DNA of 23,165 nucleotides from an uncultured Pseudomonadota bacterium. GTDB lineage: Bacteria > Myxococcota_A > Polyangia > HGW-17. The first letter of the stretch is position 1, and each line of letters opens with the position of its first letter. The notes beneath the pieces were generated by a model that worked only from the letters and a program-made list of their open reading frames with translations, was not told the DNA's origin and made no database searches. The stretch lies in contig CALKWH010000440.1 of the NCBI GenBank assembly GCA_938004375.1, positions 1 through 23,165 on the forward strand, in the 5' to 3' direction. The translations under genes were made by a program, and so were the position numbers. Positions 7,768 to 16,797 of the stretch are shown here, one piece after another.

Positions 7768-9114
7768 ATGAGACGACTGTGCTTCCCGATCCTCTGCGCC
7801 CTGGCGCTCTCGGCCTGCGGCGGGGGCAAGACCGACAGCCTTCAGGAGCTCCGCGACGGGCTCGCGCTGGTCTACGACCATGAGCGCGTGGCCCAGGTCG
7901 AGCTCACCACCCCCGAGGGCTTCATGGTCCTGGTGGGCCAGTACGTCCGTGACGGCGTCCCCAAGTACGTCGACGCCGGCTTCCGGTTCGACGACGAGTC
8001 GCTGGCCTCGGTGGGTCTGCGCCTGCGCGTGCCCGCGGTCACGCCCCCCGGCGACACCGAGAATAAATACTCCCTTCGCGTGAACTTCAACTACTACGAC
8101 GGCCCGCGCTTCCACGGCATCGACCGGATCCACTTCGCCAACAACAAGAACGACCCGTCGCTGATGCGCGAGCTCCTGTTCAGCCTTGCCGCCCGGGACC
8201 TGGGCGTGCCGGCCCCGCGGGCCAGCTTCGCCTGGGTGAAGGCCGACGGTCAGGTCCTGGGCCTCTACACCATGGTCGAGATGATCGACGAGCGCTTCGT
8301 CCGCGCCCTGTACGGCGATGACGGCGACGCCGACGAGGGCAACCTGTACAAGTGCGAGTCCTACACCGACTCGGTCTCCGGCGCCCGCGTCGGCTGCCCG
8401 CTGACCTGGGCGGGGGATGCGAAGTCCGACTACTTCGTGTCCGGCGGCGGTGGCTGCCTCGACGAGGACGGCTGCGGCCTCGTGCTCAAGTCCAACGAGG
8501 ACGACCCGCTGCAGAACGACTACGCCGACCTGATCGGTTTCCTCGACTTCCTCAACAACGCATCCGAGGCCGAGTTCGCCGCCGGCATCGAGGACGTCTT
8601 CGACGTGGACGCCTTTTTACGCTACCTGGCCGTGGCCGTGGCCTTCGGCGACAACACCGGCTACCTGGGCTTCATGGACAACTTCACCCTGTACCGCCGG
8701 CCCGACACCGGCCGCTTCGTGTTCTTCCCGTGGGATCACAACAAGTCCATGGGGCTCACCCGCTGCGCCCGCCACGCGCAGGCCACCGGCGCTCCGCCGC
8801 TCGAACCCCAGTGCACCGAGGACAGCCGGCCCCTGGTGGACCGCATCCTGGCCGTCGAGGCCCACCGCGCGACCTACCTGGGGTACCTGCGACAGGTCCT
8901 CGACGACGTGCTCGCGCCCGCCGTCATGCAGGCCCGGGTGGACGCACTCGAGGCCCTCATCGTCGAGCTGGTGCCCGAGGATCCCAACCTCGAATACACC
9001 CTCGCCCAGCACCAGGCCGCCATCTCCAACGCAGAGGCCGCCGAGGACTTCAACCTGATGCAGTTCGTCGAAGAGCGCCACGCCTACCTGACGGCCATGC
9101 TGGAGGAGAAGTGA
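7768..9114 (+). CDS. CotH-family lipoprotein
   Basis: This 448-residue protein starts at the ATG at 7768. AGGAG at 7755-7759 lies 8 bp upstream and the resulting N-terminus is a lipoprotein signal peptide with LSAC and Cys17; an earlier in-frame ATG at 7681 would bury that signal. The body matches the CotH fold: RIHFANNKNDPSLMRELLF (about 121-139), LGLYTMVEMIDERFV, then MDNFTLYR (Asp304-Asn305) and FFPWDHNKSMG (Asp323), where catalytic and metal-binding Asp are expected. CotH proteins are atypical protein kinases; Bacillus CotH phosphorylates spore coat proteins. Here a lipid-anchored periplasmic or surface location is predicted, which raises the question of phosphate donor. It ends 1 bp before the porin gene. 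A non-kinase structural role cannot be excluded. Confidence 0.85.
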   Translation: MRRLCFPILCALALSACGGGKTDSLQELRDGLALVYDHERVAQVELTTPEGFMVLVGQYVRDGVPKYVDAGFRFDDESLASVGLRLRVPAVTPPGDTENKYSLRVNFNYYDGPRFHGIDRIHFANNKNDPSLMRELLFSLAARDLGVPAPRASFAWVKADGQVLGLYTMVEMIDERFVRALYGDDGDADEGNLYKCESYTDSVSGARVGCPLTWAGDAKSDYFVSGGGGCLDEDGCGLVLKSNEDDPLQNDYADLIGFLDFLNNASEAEFAAGIEDVFDVDAFLRYLAVAVAFGDNTGYLGFMDNFTLYRRPDTGRFVFFPWDHNKSMGLTRCARHAQATGAPPLEPQCTEDSRPLVDRILAVEAHRATYLGYLRQVLDDVLAPAVMQARVDALEALIVELVPEDPNLEYTLAQHQAAISNAEAAEDFNLMQFVEERHAYLTAMLEEK

Positions 9115-9115
9115 C

Positions 9116-10255
<1,140 letters not shown>

Positions 10256-10269
10256 GGGATCCCCGGACC

Positions 10270-13161
10270 ATGGCCTTTCTCGGCAGGAACTGGCTCACCG
10301 GCTACGAGAACCCTCTCGTGCGGCTGTGGCGCATCCGCCTACGGCACGCGGTGGTCATCTGCCTGCCGTTCTGGTTCGTGCTGCTGTGGTACACCCTGCT
10401 GCCCCTTTCCGAGCATTACTCCTACAACCACGCCTACGGCTACGACCAGCCTCTGACCTGGGAAATCTTTCACCTGCGGCTGTCCGACCAGTTGAATCGC
10501 GACCTGCGCCGGTTTACGCTGCCGCAGGTGTCCCGCGAGGCCCGGATTCCGACCTTCGAGCTCCTGGTGTCCAACGCCGAACTGGGCTATCTGGACCGGG
10601 ACGCGCCCCCCCGGGAGGGCAAGGGCAAGTACGCCGAGGGCGTGCTGCGCCGCAACGGCCGCGACCTCAAGACACGCCTGCGCTACCGCGGCCAGAAGCA
10701 CTGGAACTGGAACTACGCGCAGAAGTCGTGGAAGCTCCGCCTCGAGGACGAGCTGGTCCGCGGACAGCAGACGATCTCGTTCATCAACCCCGCGGCCCCG
10801 GTACCCTTCGCCGAGCAGATCATCCTAGACGTGGCCCGGGACCACGGCCTGCTCACGCCGGACTACTTCCCCATGCGCCTTTTACTCAACAACGCGTACA
10901 TGGGCGTCTACTGGTTCATGGGCCAGCCCGACGAGTTCCTGCTGCGTCGCAACGACCGTATGCCGGGGTCGATATACTCGGGAAACCGGGCCGAGTCCAC
11001 CGAACCCAACGGCGACTCCTCCCTGTTCTACCGCGCCAAGCACTGGAAGAAACCAAGCTCCCGCCTGGCCGAGGACAAGCCCGACAAGTCCGATCTCCAG
11101 CTTTTTCTCGACATGATCTGGAAGGCCGACCCCATCGCCTTCGCCGCCTTTGCCCGGGAACACGTGGACCTGTCGAAGTTCGCGCTCATGGACGCCCTGG
11201 ACGTCGTGTTCGGCGGCACCCAGCACGACTGGGACCAGGACCACAAGCTCTACCTCGATCCCTACCGGGGACGCTGGGAACCCGTGGCCTGGGACTTCCG
11301 CGGGTACCGCCACCGCGCCCAGCTCAACCTCACCGAGAACCCGCTCCAGTTGCGGCTCAAGGAGCTGCCCGAGTACCTGCCCCTGCGGAACCGCTGGGTA
11401 CTGCGGCTGTTGGCGACCGACGCGTCCCCCTTCCGCGTGGCCGCCCGGGCCCGCGCCCTGTCCAATCAGCTCGCCGGCGAGCTCGCGGCCGATCCGTACT
11501 GGGACGCCACCTCGCTCCTGCCGGACGTGTCTCGTTACTTCCGGCAGTGGGTGCGTCCGATGAACGACCGCCTGCTGGAGCTGGCCCTCGAGTCCTTGCT
11601 GGCGACCTTCCGCAGACGGGCCGCCTTCCTGCAGGACCGGCTGGAGGCTGCCGGCGCCGGCGCGCTCTGGCTGCGCGCCCCCGGTGACTGGGATCGGCTG
11701 GCGATCACCGTGGGGGGGCCTGACGCCCTGCGCCTGGTGGCCGTCCGCCTGCGCCTGCCGGCGGGTTGCGCGGGGCCGGTCACCCTGCTGGCCGACCTGA
11801 ACGGGGATGGCCGCGCGAACCCGGGGGAGCCGGCCTGGGAGGGCAGCTCCACGACCCCCCAGCTCACGCTGGTCCCGGGCCAGATCCTCGAGGCGCTGCC
11901 GGTTCCCACGGCCGCCCGGGGCCGGGTCCGCGCGCGTCCTGAGCCGCGCCGCTACGAGCTCCGCGTCCTGCACGGCCCCGGCTGCGCGCCCGAGCGCCTC
12001 GAGGCCGACCTGGTCCACGACGCCTCCGGTCGCCCCGCGCGGTTCTCATTGGAGCCGAGGCCCGCCGACCCCGCCCTCCTCGCGACCCTGGCCACCACGC
12101 CAGGCCCCGGCGCCTGCGACCCTGGTCCCGCCCCCGCCCAGATCGGACGCCGCTCGATCCACCCGTGGTGCCTGCCCGGCGAGGTGCCTGCCGGCGTGGC
12201 CGCCGTCCCCGTGATCCTGGGCCCCGGGGAAGTGACCATCGAGGGGACGCGGGTGTTCGCCGCCGGTCAGCCCGTCACCGTGCTCCCCGGCACCCGCTTC
12301 CTGATGGCCCCGGGTGCGTCCATGATCTTCTTCGACCGTCTGACCGCCCTGGGCACCGCCGACCGCCCCATCCGCTGGGAGCGCGCCGGCGATCGGGCCT
12401 GGGGCGGCCTCGCTCTGCAGGGGCCCGGCACCCGCGGCTCCACGTTCTCCCACGTCATGATCACCGGCGGCTCCCGCCCCGCCAACCGCGTCACCGAGTT
12501 CCCCGGGATGATCAACGTGCACGACACCGGCGAGATCGACTTCGCGGACTGCGTCATCGGCCACAACACAGGCTCGGACAACGCCCTGCACGCCTACCAC
12601 GTGGACCAGCTCCGCCTGGTGCGTCTGCAGGCCACGCGAACCCCCTCGGACGCCCTGGATCTCGAGTTCGTCTCAGGCGAGCTGGCCGACTCGCGCGTCT
12701 CGCACACCGGCGACGAGTGCGTCGACCTGATGGGCACGCGGCTGCGCATCGACCGCACCCGGCTGCTGGGCTGTGGCGGCAACGCCGTCTCGGCGGGCGA
12801 GCGCTCCGACGTACGCATGACCGCCGTGCTCATCGTCGGCGGCGGCACCGGCCTGCTGGCGAAGAACAATTCCGATGTCCGGGTGGCCGCCTCGGTGGTC
12901 TATCGAGCGCTGGTCGGCGTGCGGGTCGAGAAGAAGCAGGACCGCTACGACGGGGTCTCCCGCGTCATCGCGGACCGCCTGTACGTGCTGCGCCCGGGCA
13001 TCGGCTACCGCGGCCCCGATGGACGCTTCAACTGGAGCGGTCTGGGGGACAGCGGCGTGACCCCGGACCCGGCAGGACTCGGCGGTCTCTTCCCCGGGCT
13101 GGGCTCCCGCGCCCAGGTCGAGGCCCTGCTCGAGGCCATACACCGTGAGGTGCAGCCATGA
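10270..13161 (+). CDS. Membrane-anchored CotH kinase fold with C-terminal beta-helix
   Basis: This 963-residue protein starts at the ATG at 10270, preceded by GAGGGA (10254-10259). The same frame stays open far upstream only because it shadows the porin gene. A membrane segment (about 26-46) is followed by a CotH domain (about 60-420) with RYRGQKHWNWNYAQKSWKLR (138-157), HDWDQDHKLYLD (319-330) and WEPVAWDF (336-343), so Asp320/Asp322 and Asp342 fall where CotH proteins carry catalytic and metal Asp. A dockerin- or EF-hand-like calcium loop DLNGDGRANPGE lies at 509-520. Residues about 645-900 form a right-handed parallel beta-helix. The active domain should face the periplasm. The fusion of CotH with a beta-helix, usually a carbohydrate-binding or carbohydrate-cleaving fold, is unusual. 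It overlaps the next gene by 4 bp. Confidence 0.82.
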   Translation: MAFLGRNWLTGYENPLVRLWRIRLRHAVVICLPFWFVLLWYTLLPLSEHYSYNHAYGYDQPLTWEIFHLRLSDQLNRDLRRFTLPQVSREARIPTFELLVSNAELGYLDRDAPPREGKGKYAEGVLRRNGRDLKTRLRYRGQKHWNWNYAQKSWKLRLEDELVRGQQTISFINPAAPVPFAEQIILDVARDHGLLTPDYFPMRLLLNNAYMGVYWFMGQPDEFLLRRNDRMPGSIYSGNRAESTEPNGDSSLFYRAKHWKKPSSRLAEDKPDKSDLQLFLDMIWKADPIAFAAFAREHVDLSKFALMDALDVVFGGTQHDWDQDHKLYLDPYRGRWEPVAWDFRGYRHRAQLNLTENPLQLRLKELPEYLPLRNRWVLRLLATDASPFRVAARARALSNQLAGELAADPYWDATSLLPDVSRYFRQWVRPMNDRLLELALESLLATFRRRAAFLQDRLEAAGAGALWLRAPGDWDRLAITVGGPDALRLVAVRLRLPAGCAGPVTLLADLNGDGRANPGEPAWEGSSTTPQLTLVPGQILEALPVPTAARGRVRARPEPRRYELRVLHGPGCAPERLEADLVHDASGRPARFSLEPRPADPALLATLATTPGPGACDPGPAPAQIGRRSIHPWCLPGEVPAGVAAVPVILGPGEVTIEGTRVFAAGQPVTVLPGTRFLMAPGASMIFFDRLTALGTADRPIRWERAGDRAWGGLALQGPGTRGSTFSHVMITGGSRPANRVTEFPGMINVHDTGEIDFADCVIGHNTGSDNALHAYHVDQLRLVRLQATRTPSDALDLEFVSGELADSRVSHTGDECVDLMGTRLRIDRTRLLGCGGNAVSAGERSDVRMTAVLIVGGGTGLLAKNNSDVRVAASVVYRALVGVRVEKKQDRYDGVSRVIADRLYVLRPGIGYRGPDGRFNWSGLGDSGVTPDPAGLGGLFPGLGSRAQVEALLEAIHREVQP

Positions 13162-13766
13162 GGCGCGTCGGCTGGCGCCGCCCCAGCGCGGGCTTCCTGC
13201 TCATCGTCGCCACCCTCGCCGCGACCGCCGGACTCGTCGCCTGGGGCCTCGCCACCCCGGAGCTGCACCGCGCGGGGGATCTCAGGGCGCGGCTCGAGCG
13301 CGAGGCCGCGACAGTTCCCACTGCCGCCGAGCTGGCCGCCGTGGCCCGCGTGCTCGACGCCCACCCCGAGTGGGCCACCACCATCGCCGCCGGACGACCA
13401 TTCGCCGTCCTCGAAGCCTCCGGGTCCGGCTGCGTGCGCTTCGAGACCTCGCATCTGATGGTCCCGCCCTCCACCGGGGACGTGCGCCTGGCCCTCGTCT
13501 GCCGGGACGCCCCCGGCCTGGGCGTGACCCTCTCGCCTCCCGGGGCACCCGAGGTCATTGCCCGATGCGGACCGGGGCCAGTGCTCCTGACGATCCCCGG
13601 CGCCCGCGACGCGCGGCTGATCCCCGTGCGCCGCTCCCCGGGGCCGAACTACGGCGACGAACGCACCTGCCCGGTGTTCCTCGCCCCGCTGCCGGAGGAC
13701 ACCGGCGAAGTCGACCTGGACGGCGAACCCGCCGGGGAGGGTGGAGATGGTCCTGAAAAGGATTAA
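13158..13766 (+). CDS. Unknown single-pass membrane protein
   Basis: This 202-residue protein starts in an ATGA overlap with the preceding CotH gene and overlaps the polyphosphate polymerase gene by 20 bp. It has one N-terminal membrane segment (about 12-33, GFLLIVATLAATAGLVAWGL), a short helical stretch, and then a beta-rich region with Cys residues (GSGCVRF, LALVCRDAP, IARCGPGP, RTCPVF). The four Cys could form two disulfides in the periplasm. The C-terminus is acidic. I do not recognise the family. Its position between the CotH and polyphosphate polymerase genes, with overlaps on both sides, suggests a subunit or accessory factor of that module. Confidence 0.75.
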   Translation: MRRVGWRRPSAGFLLIVATLAATAGLVAWGLATPELHRAGDLRARLEREAATVPTAAELAAVARVLDAHPEWATTIAAGRPFAVLEASGSGCVRFETSHLMVPPSTGDVRLALVCRDAPGLGVTLSPPGAPEVIARCGPGPVLLTIPGARDARLIPVRRSPGPNYGDERTCPVFLAPLPEDTGEVDLDGEPAGEGGDGPEKD

Positions 13767-14511
13767 CCGGTACGAATTGAAGTACATGGTCCACGCGAGT
13801 CGCTACCCGCGGCTCGTGGACGACCTGCTCAACTTCATGTCGCCGGACCCCTATGGGGACCACGACGGCTTCTACCGCATCGTGTCGCTGTACTATGACG
13901 GCCCGAAGTACCCATGCTACCGCTCCAAGATAGAGGGCATCAACGTCCGCAAGAAGGTCCGCCTGCGCATCTACCCCGGCGACGACATCGAAGCGACGAG
14001 CCAGGGATGCGTCGAGATCAAGCAGCGCATCAACCGCACCGTGCAGAAGCAGCGCCTTTTTCTGCCCCTCGATCAGTGCATCGACCTGCTCGAAGGCGAC
14101 GCGAACCTCGAACTCACCGACCCGCGCGACGTCAAGGCCGCGAGCAACATGCAGTTCCTGGTCCGCTCCATGGGCCTCGTGCCCGCCTGCATCGTCTCCT
14201 ACCGGCGCCAGGCCTTCCAGGGCGGGCGCTACGAGTCGGGCATGCGGCTCACCTTCGACATGGACCTGACCGGCCGCGTGGACGCTCTGCGCGTGAACGA
14301 GGCCGCCCGCAACTTCCACTTCATCCCGCTGGACTGGCTGATCATGGAGGTGAAGGTCAACGAGCGCATCCCCGGCTGGGTGACCTCGCTGTTGGCCAAG
14401 CACGAGTGTCAGTTGCGGCGGGTCAGCAAATACTGCCTGGCGCTGGCCGACGGCCTGCACCGCCGTCAATTCCAGATGAAACACAAGGAGAGCTTCCTAT
14501 GGACGAACTGA
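13747..14511 (+). CDS. VTC-domain polyphosphate polymerase
   Basis: The 254-residue protein is a VTC domain: RYELKYMV (8-15), FYRIVSLYYD, KIEGINVRKKVRLRIY (61-76), CVEIKQRINRTVQKQRLF (with Glu90, Lys92 and Arg94), and MEVKVNERIPGW (Glu201, Lys203). These basic and acidic residues line the tunnel of the triphosphate tunnel fold. Yeast Vtc4 uses this domain to make polyphosphate from ATP. The ATG at 13747 has GGGGAGG 6 bp upstream and is preferred to the GTG at 13741. It has no membrane segment and overlaps the DUF4956 gene by 13 bp, an arrangement common to this gene pair in other bacteria. Cytoplasmic, probably membrane-associated through DUF4956. The substrate and product are inferred from the family. 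Confidence 0.9.
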   Translation: MVLKRINRYELKYMVHASRYPRLVDDLLNFMSPDPYGDHDGFYRIVSLYYDGPKYPCYRSKIEGINVRKKVRLRIYPGDDIEATSQGCVEIKQRINRTVQKQRLFLPLDQCIDLLEGDANLELTDPRDVKAASNMQFLVRSMGLVPACIVSYRRQAFQGGRYESGMRLTFDMDLTGRVDALRVNEAARNFHFIPLDWLIMEVKVNERIPGWVTSLLAKHECQLRRVSKYCLALADGLHRRQFQMKHKESFLWTN

Positions 14512-15194
14512 TGCGCGAGATCAACCAGTTTTCGGATCTGACCAGCACCTTCACCATGCTCGACGTGGCGGTCATGTTCGGCCTCAGTTTCGTCCTGACG
14601 CTGATCCTGGGCATGGTCTACCGCTGGACCCACCGCGGCGTCTCGTACTCGCAGACGTTCGTGCACACCCTCGTGATCATGGGCATCACGGTCAGTTTCA
14701 TCATGCTGATCATCGGCTCGAACCTGGCCCGCGCCTTCACTCTGGTGGGCGCGCTGTCCATCATCCGGTTCCGCAGCGCGGTCAAGGAGACCCGCGACCT
14801 GGGTTTCGTCTTCATGGCCATGGCCATCGGCATGGCCTGCGGAACGCGCTTCTACCTGCTCGCGATCTTCGCTACCCTCGCCCTCTCGTGCGTGGTCCTG
14901 GTCATGAGCAAGCTCAACCTGTTCGCCAAGGTCATCCGCGAGCGCATCCTGATCGTGCGCCTGCCCTCGGACCGCGACTTCTACGAGACCTTCTCGGACC
15001 TGTTCCGCAAGGCGCTGGACCACTACTCGGTCATCTCCGTCGAGACCGTGCGCAACGAGACCCTGCAGGAGGTCGTCGCCTCCATCGAGCTGGCCCGCAA
15101 CACCGACCCCACCGAGCTCCTCGAGGCCATCCGCCGCCTCAACGGCAACAACAAGGTCTCGCTGATCCTCGGCCAGCAGGAGATCGATCTGTAG
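14499..15194 (+). CDS. DUF4956 membrane protein
   Basis: This 231-residue protein starts at the ATG at 14499, with AAGGAG at 14485-14490, so it overlaps the polyphosphate polymerase gene. It has about four membrane segments between residues 18 and 145 and a cytoplasmic C-terminus. The segment GALSIIRFRSAVKETRDLGF, followed by MAMAIGMACG, is the hallmark of DUF4956. The family is uncharacterised but is known to sit next to VTC-domain and CotH genes. A plausible role is membrane anchor or channel for the polymerase, like the membrane part of yeast VTC subunits; this is inference. It is the last gene of the tight operon; 129 bp separate it from the next gene. Confidence 0.88.
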   Translation: MDELMREINQFSDLTSTFTMLDVAVMFGLSFVLTLILGMVYRWTHRGVSYSQTFVHTLVIMGITVSFIMLIIGSNLARAFTLVGALSIIRFRSAVKETRDLGFVFMAMAIGMACGTRFYLLAIFATLALSCVVLVMSKLNLFAKVIRERILIVRLPSDRDFYETFSDLFRKALDHYSVISVETVRNETLQEVVASIELARNTDPTELLEAIRRLNGNNKVSLILGQQEIDL

Positions 15195-15230
15195 TTCCCC
15201 TGCGCTCCGGACGACATTCCCCGTCCCAAT

Positions 15231-15272
15231 CGAAATCGAAATCCCGCTCCCGATCCCGATCCCGGCGCGCCG
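15231..15272 (+). repeat. CGAAAT/CGATCC hexamer-like repeats and GC palindrome
   Basis: Two CGAAAT units at 15231-15242 are followed by CCGATCCCGATCCC (15250-15263) and then the palindrome CGGCGCGCCG (15263-15272). The CGAAATCGAAATC motif returns before the M28 peptidase gene at 20165-20177. It may be a simple repeat or a loose terminator. Confidence 0.6.
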
Positions 15273-15277
15273 ATCTG

Positions 15278-15286
15278 TGCTACGCT
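15278..15286 (+). promoter_or_regulatory. Possible extended -10 promoter
   Basis: TGCTACGCT resembles an extended -10 (TGN followed by a TATAAT-like hexamer) and lies 37 bp before the beta-helix lipoprotein start. I see no good -35 element. It would let this gene be transcribed apart from the upstream operon. Confidence 0.3.
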
Positions 15287-15323
15287 GCCGAAGCCGGTGC
15301 GCGACCGGCAACGGAGGCTGACG

Positions 15324-16178
15324 ATGAGACGAACCGGGATGGGGTTCCTGCTTCTGGTGGTTTTGTGCCTCACGGCCTGCGACGAGGGGGGCGGGCGGGT
15401 GCCCGACTTCGACGTCCCGGACCTGAGCTGTGCGCCCTCCGACTGGCCTACTGCGGCCACCGTCGGGCTCCCCGACGACGCTCCTGCGCTCACGCCGATC
15501 GCAGAGGACCTGCACACCGACCACGACGGTCAGGTCTTCGACGGCGTGTGGCTCCAGGGCCGGCTCTACGTGGATCACCCGAACGTGGTGATCCGCAACT
15601 CCCTGCTCGAGGGCGACATCTATTACGCCATTTATTCGACCGAGGGAGGCACCGGGCTCACCATCGAGGACTGCGACATCACCGGAGGCATGCTGATCGG
15701 CGACGGCTTCACCGGACGGCGCAACCACCTGTACGCGGCCGACGGCGGGACCCGCAACGACGGCTGGATCTTCAGCGCCAGCCACGTCCTGGTCGAGGAC
15801 AACCTCATCGCGGGCCTGGTGGGCTCCCCCGGCGCGCACCTCGACGGGATCCAGGTCATGGGGGGCGACGACGTCATCATCCGGCACAACTGGATCGAGG
15901 CCACATCCCCGCCAATCGACGGCGGCGGCGTGAACGCGGCGGTCTTCTTCAAGCCCGACTTCGGCCCCATCACCAACGTCGTCGTGGATTGCAACATGCT
16001 CATCGAGGAGGAGGGCTACTACCCGCTGCGGATCCAGGCCGGCGGTGAGGTGGTGGTGCGCGCGAACCGCTGGCGCACCGGGCACCTCGGCGGCGCTTAC
16101 CACCTCGAGGACACGACGCCCACCGTCTGGGAGGACAACGCCTACGAGGACGGCACGCCGGTCACCTGGGGGGAGTAG
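15324..16178 (+). CDS. Parallel beta-helix lipoprotein
   Basis: This 284-residue protein starts at the ATG at 15324, after GGAGG at 15313-15317. The N-terminus is a lipoprotein signal peptide with LTAC and Cys19. The body shows coils of a right-handed parallel beta-helix: NVVIRNSLLEGDIYYAIYST, LTIEDCDITGG, HVLVEDNLIAGLVG, DVIIRHNWIEA, NVVVDCNMLIEE and EVVVRANRW. Such folds occur in polysaccharide lyases and epimerases and in binding proteins; I see no catalytic motif that decides. The beta-helix of the large CotH fusion upstream is similar in style, so it may share a ligand. A surface or periplasmic location is predicted. The 129-bp gap leaves it unclear whether it belongs to the operon. Confidence 0.8.
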   Translation: MRRTGMGFLLLVVLCLTACDEGGGRVPDFDVPDLSCAPSDWPTAATVGLPDDAPALTPIAEDLHTDHDGQVFDGVWLQGRLYVDHPNVVIRNSLLEGDIYYAIYSTEGGTGLTIEDCDITGGMLIGDGFTGRRNHLYAADGGTRNDGWIFSASHVLVEDNLIAGLVGSPGAHLDGIQVMGGDDVIIRHNWIEATSPPIDGGGVNAAVFFKPDFGPITNVVVDCNMLIEEEGYYPLRIQAGGEVVVRANRWRTGHLGGAYHLEDTTPTVWEDNAYEDGTPVTWGE

Positions 16179-16225
16179 CGCGACCTCCCGCCGCTCGAGC
16201 GAGAAATCGATTCAATCGTGAAGAG

Positions 16226-16296
16226 CCCCGCGGTGCGACCGGTGACCGGTCGCCCGGCGGGGAAGACCCGCGGTGCCAAGTCACCGCACTCCATAT
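16226..16296 (+). repeat. REP-like 71-bp repeat, copy A
   Basis: It contains the palindrome GCGACCGGTGACCGGTCGC (16235-16253), which can fold as an 8-bp stem with a TGA loop, flanked by CCCCGC (16226-16231) and GCGGGG (16257-16262). A second inverted repeat, GCGGTG-CCAAGT-CACCGC, lies at 16270-16287. It differs from copy B at three positions only. No coding potential is evident. Confidence 0.88.
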
Positions 16297-16560
16297 CTTC
16301 GACGATGAGAACGAGTTCACGTCAGCCGTCAAAAGGGGGGTGTCGGGGGGATTTCCGGCCTCGGCCGACCCGTGTAGCGCATGGAAGATGCACTCAACGC
16401 CGGGCCGGCGTCCCCCTGACCTGGAGGTCTGAGACTGCAGTTGCCTGCAGTCTCCAGGCTGCTCCTCCGGAAAGTAAAGATAGAATAAAAACAAATAGTT
16501 ACGCCCACCGCTCGGCGAGAACGCAATAACAAAAATGAAACGAGAAGCCGTCGGAGACCG
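16297..16560. other. Non-coding stretch between the repeats
   Basis: I see no convincing gene here. It has a G-rich run (AAAAGGGGGG near 16330), a strong hairpin at 16431-16454, and an AT-rich patch (about 16468-16500 and 16526-16540) that stands out in this GC-rich window and could hold a promoter. Long frames on the - strand here read through repeats and low-complexity Ser runs. Confidence 0.6.
16431..16454. other. Perfect 10-bp hairpin
   Basis: GAGACTGCAG (16431-16440), loop TTGC, and CTGCAGTCTC (16445-16454) are perfect arms. CCTGGAG about 7 bp before and CTCCAGG at the right edge allow a longer stem with a bulge. No T run follows on either strand, so it is not a standard terminator. Confidence 0.8.
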
Positions 16561-16590
16561 ACCGGTCGTGGCGGTTTGGCCACGACCGGT
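16561..16590. other. Perfect 12-bp hairpin with ACCGGTCG core
   Basis: ACCGGTCGTGGC (16561-16572) and GCCACGACCGGT (16579-16590) pair perfectly around a 6-base loop. The ACCGGTCG core is shared with the REP-like repeats at 16235 and 16657. Confidence 0.85.
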
Positions 16591-16640
16591 GAGGAAAAAG
16601 CAGGAAGAAGAAGAGGAAGAAGAGGAAGAAAAAGAAGAAG
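16591..16640 (+). repeat. Polypurine tract
   Basis: Fifty bases contain only A and G except one C at 16601, mostly GAA and GAG triplets. It directly follows the hairpin at 16561-16590 and lies just before repeat copy B. The - strand reads as a Ser-rich frame, which I take as an artefact. Confidence 0.9.
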
Positions 16641-16647
16641 TTATGAA

Positions 16648-16718
16648 CCCCGCGGTGCGACCGGTGACCGGTCGCCCGGCGGGGAAAACCAGCGGTGCCA
16701 AGTCACCGCAGTCCATAT
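16648..16718 (+). repeat. REP-like 71-bp repeat, copy B
   Basis: A direct repeat of copy A, 422 bp downstream in the same orientation, with three mismatches in 71 bases. Both palindromes are intact (16657-16675 and 16692-16709). Confidence 0.88.
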
Positions 16719-16723
16719 GGGAA

Positions 16724-16758
16724 GGGGAAGACCAGCGGTGCCAAGTCACCGCAGTCCA
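16724..16758 (+). repeat. REP-like repeat, partial copy C
   Basis: It repeats the right half of copies A and B, including GCGGTG-CCAAGT-CACCGC (16735-16752) and the CAGTCCA edge seen in copy B. It lacks the CGACCGG palindrome. It lies 40 bp beyond the 3' end of the glycosylase gene on the - strand. Confidence 0.85.
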
Positions 16759-16797
16759 AACAACACGCAAGCAGAGCTTGCGCACCCCTCAGCAACG

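Noticed and set aside
16162..16785. 207-codon open frame on the - strand
   Set aside because: It runs through the REP-like repeats, the polypurine tract (as poly-Ser) and hairpins, and repeats its own sequence as the DNA repeats do. It is not a gene.
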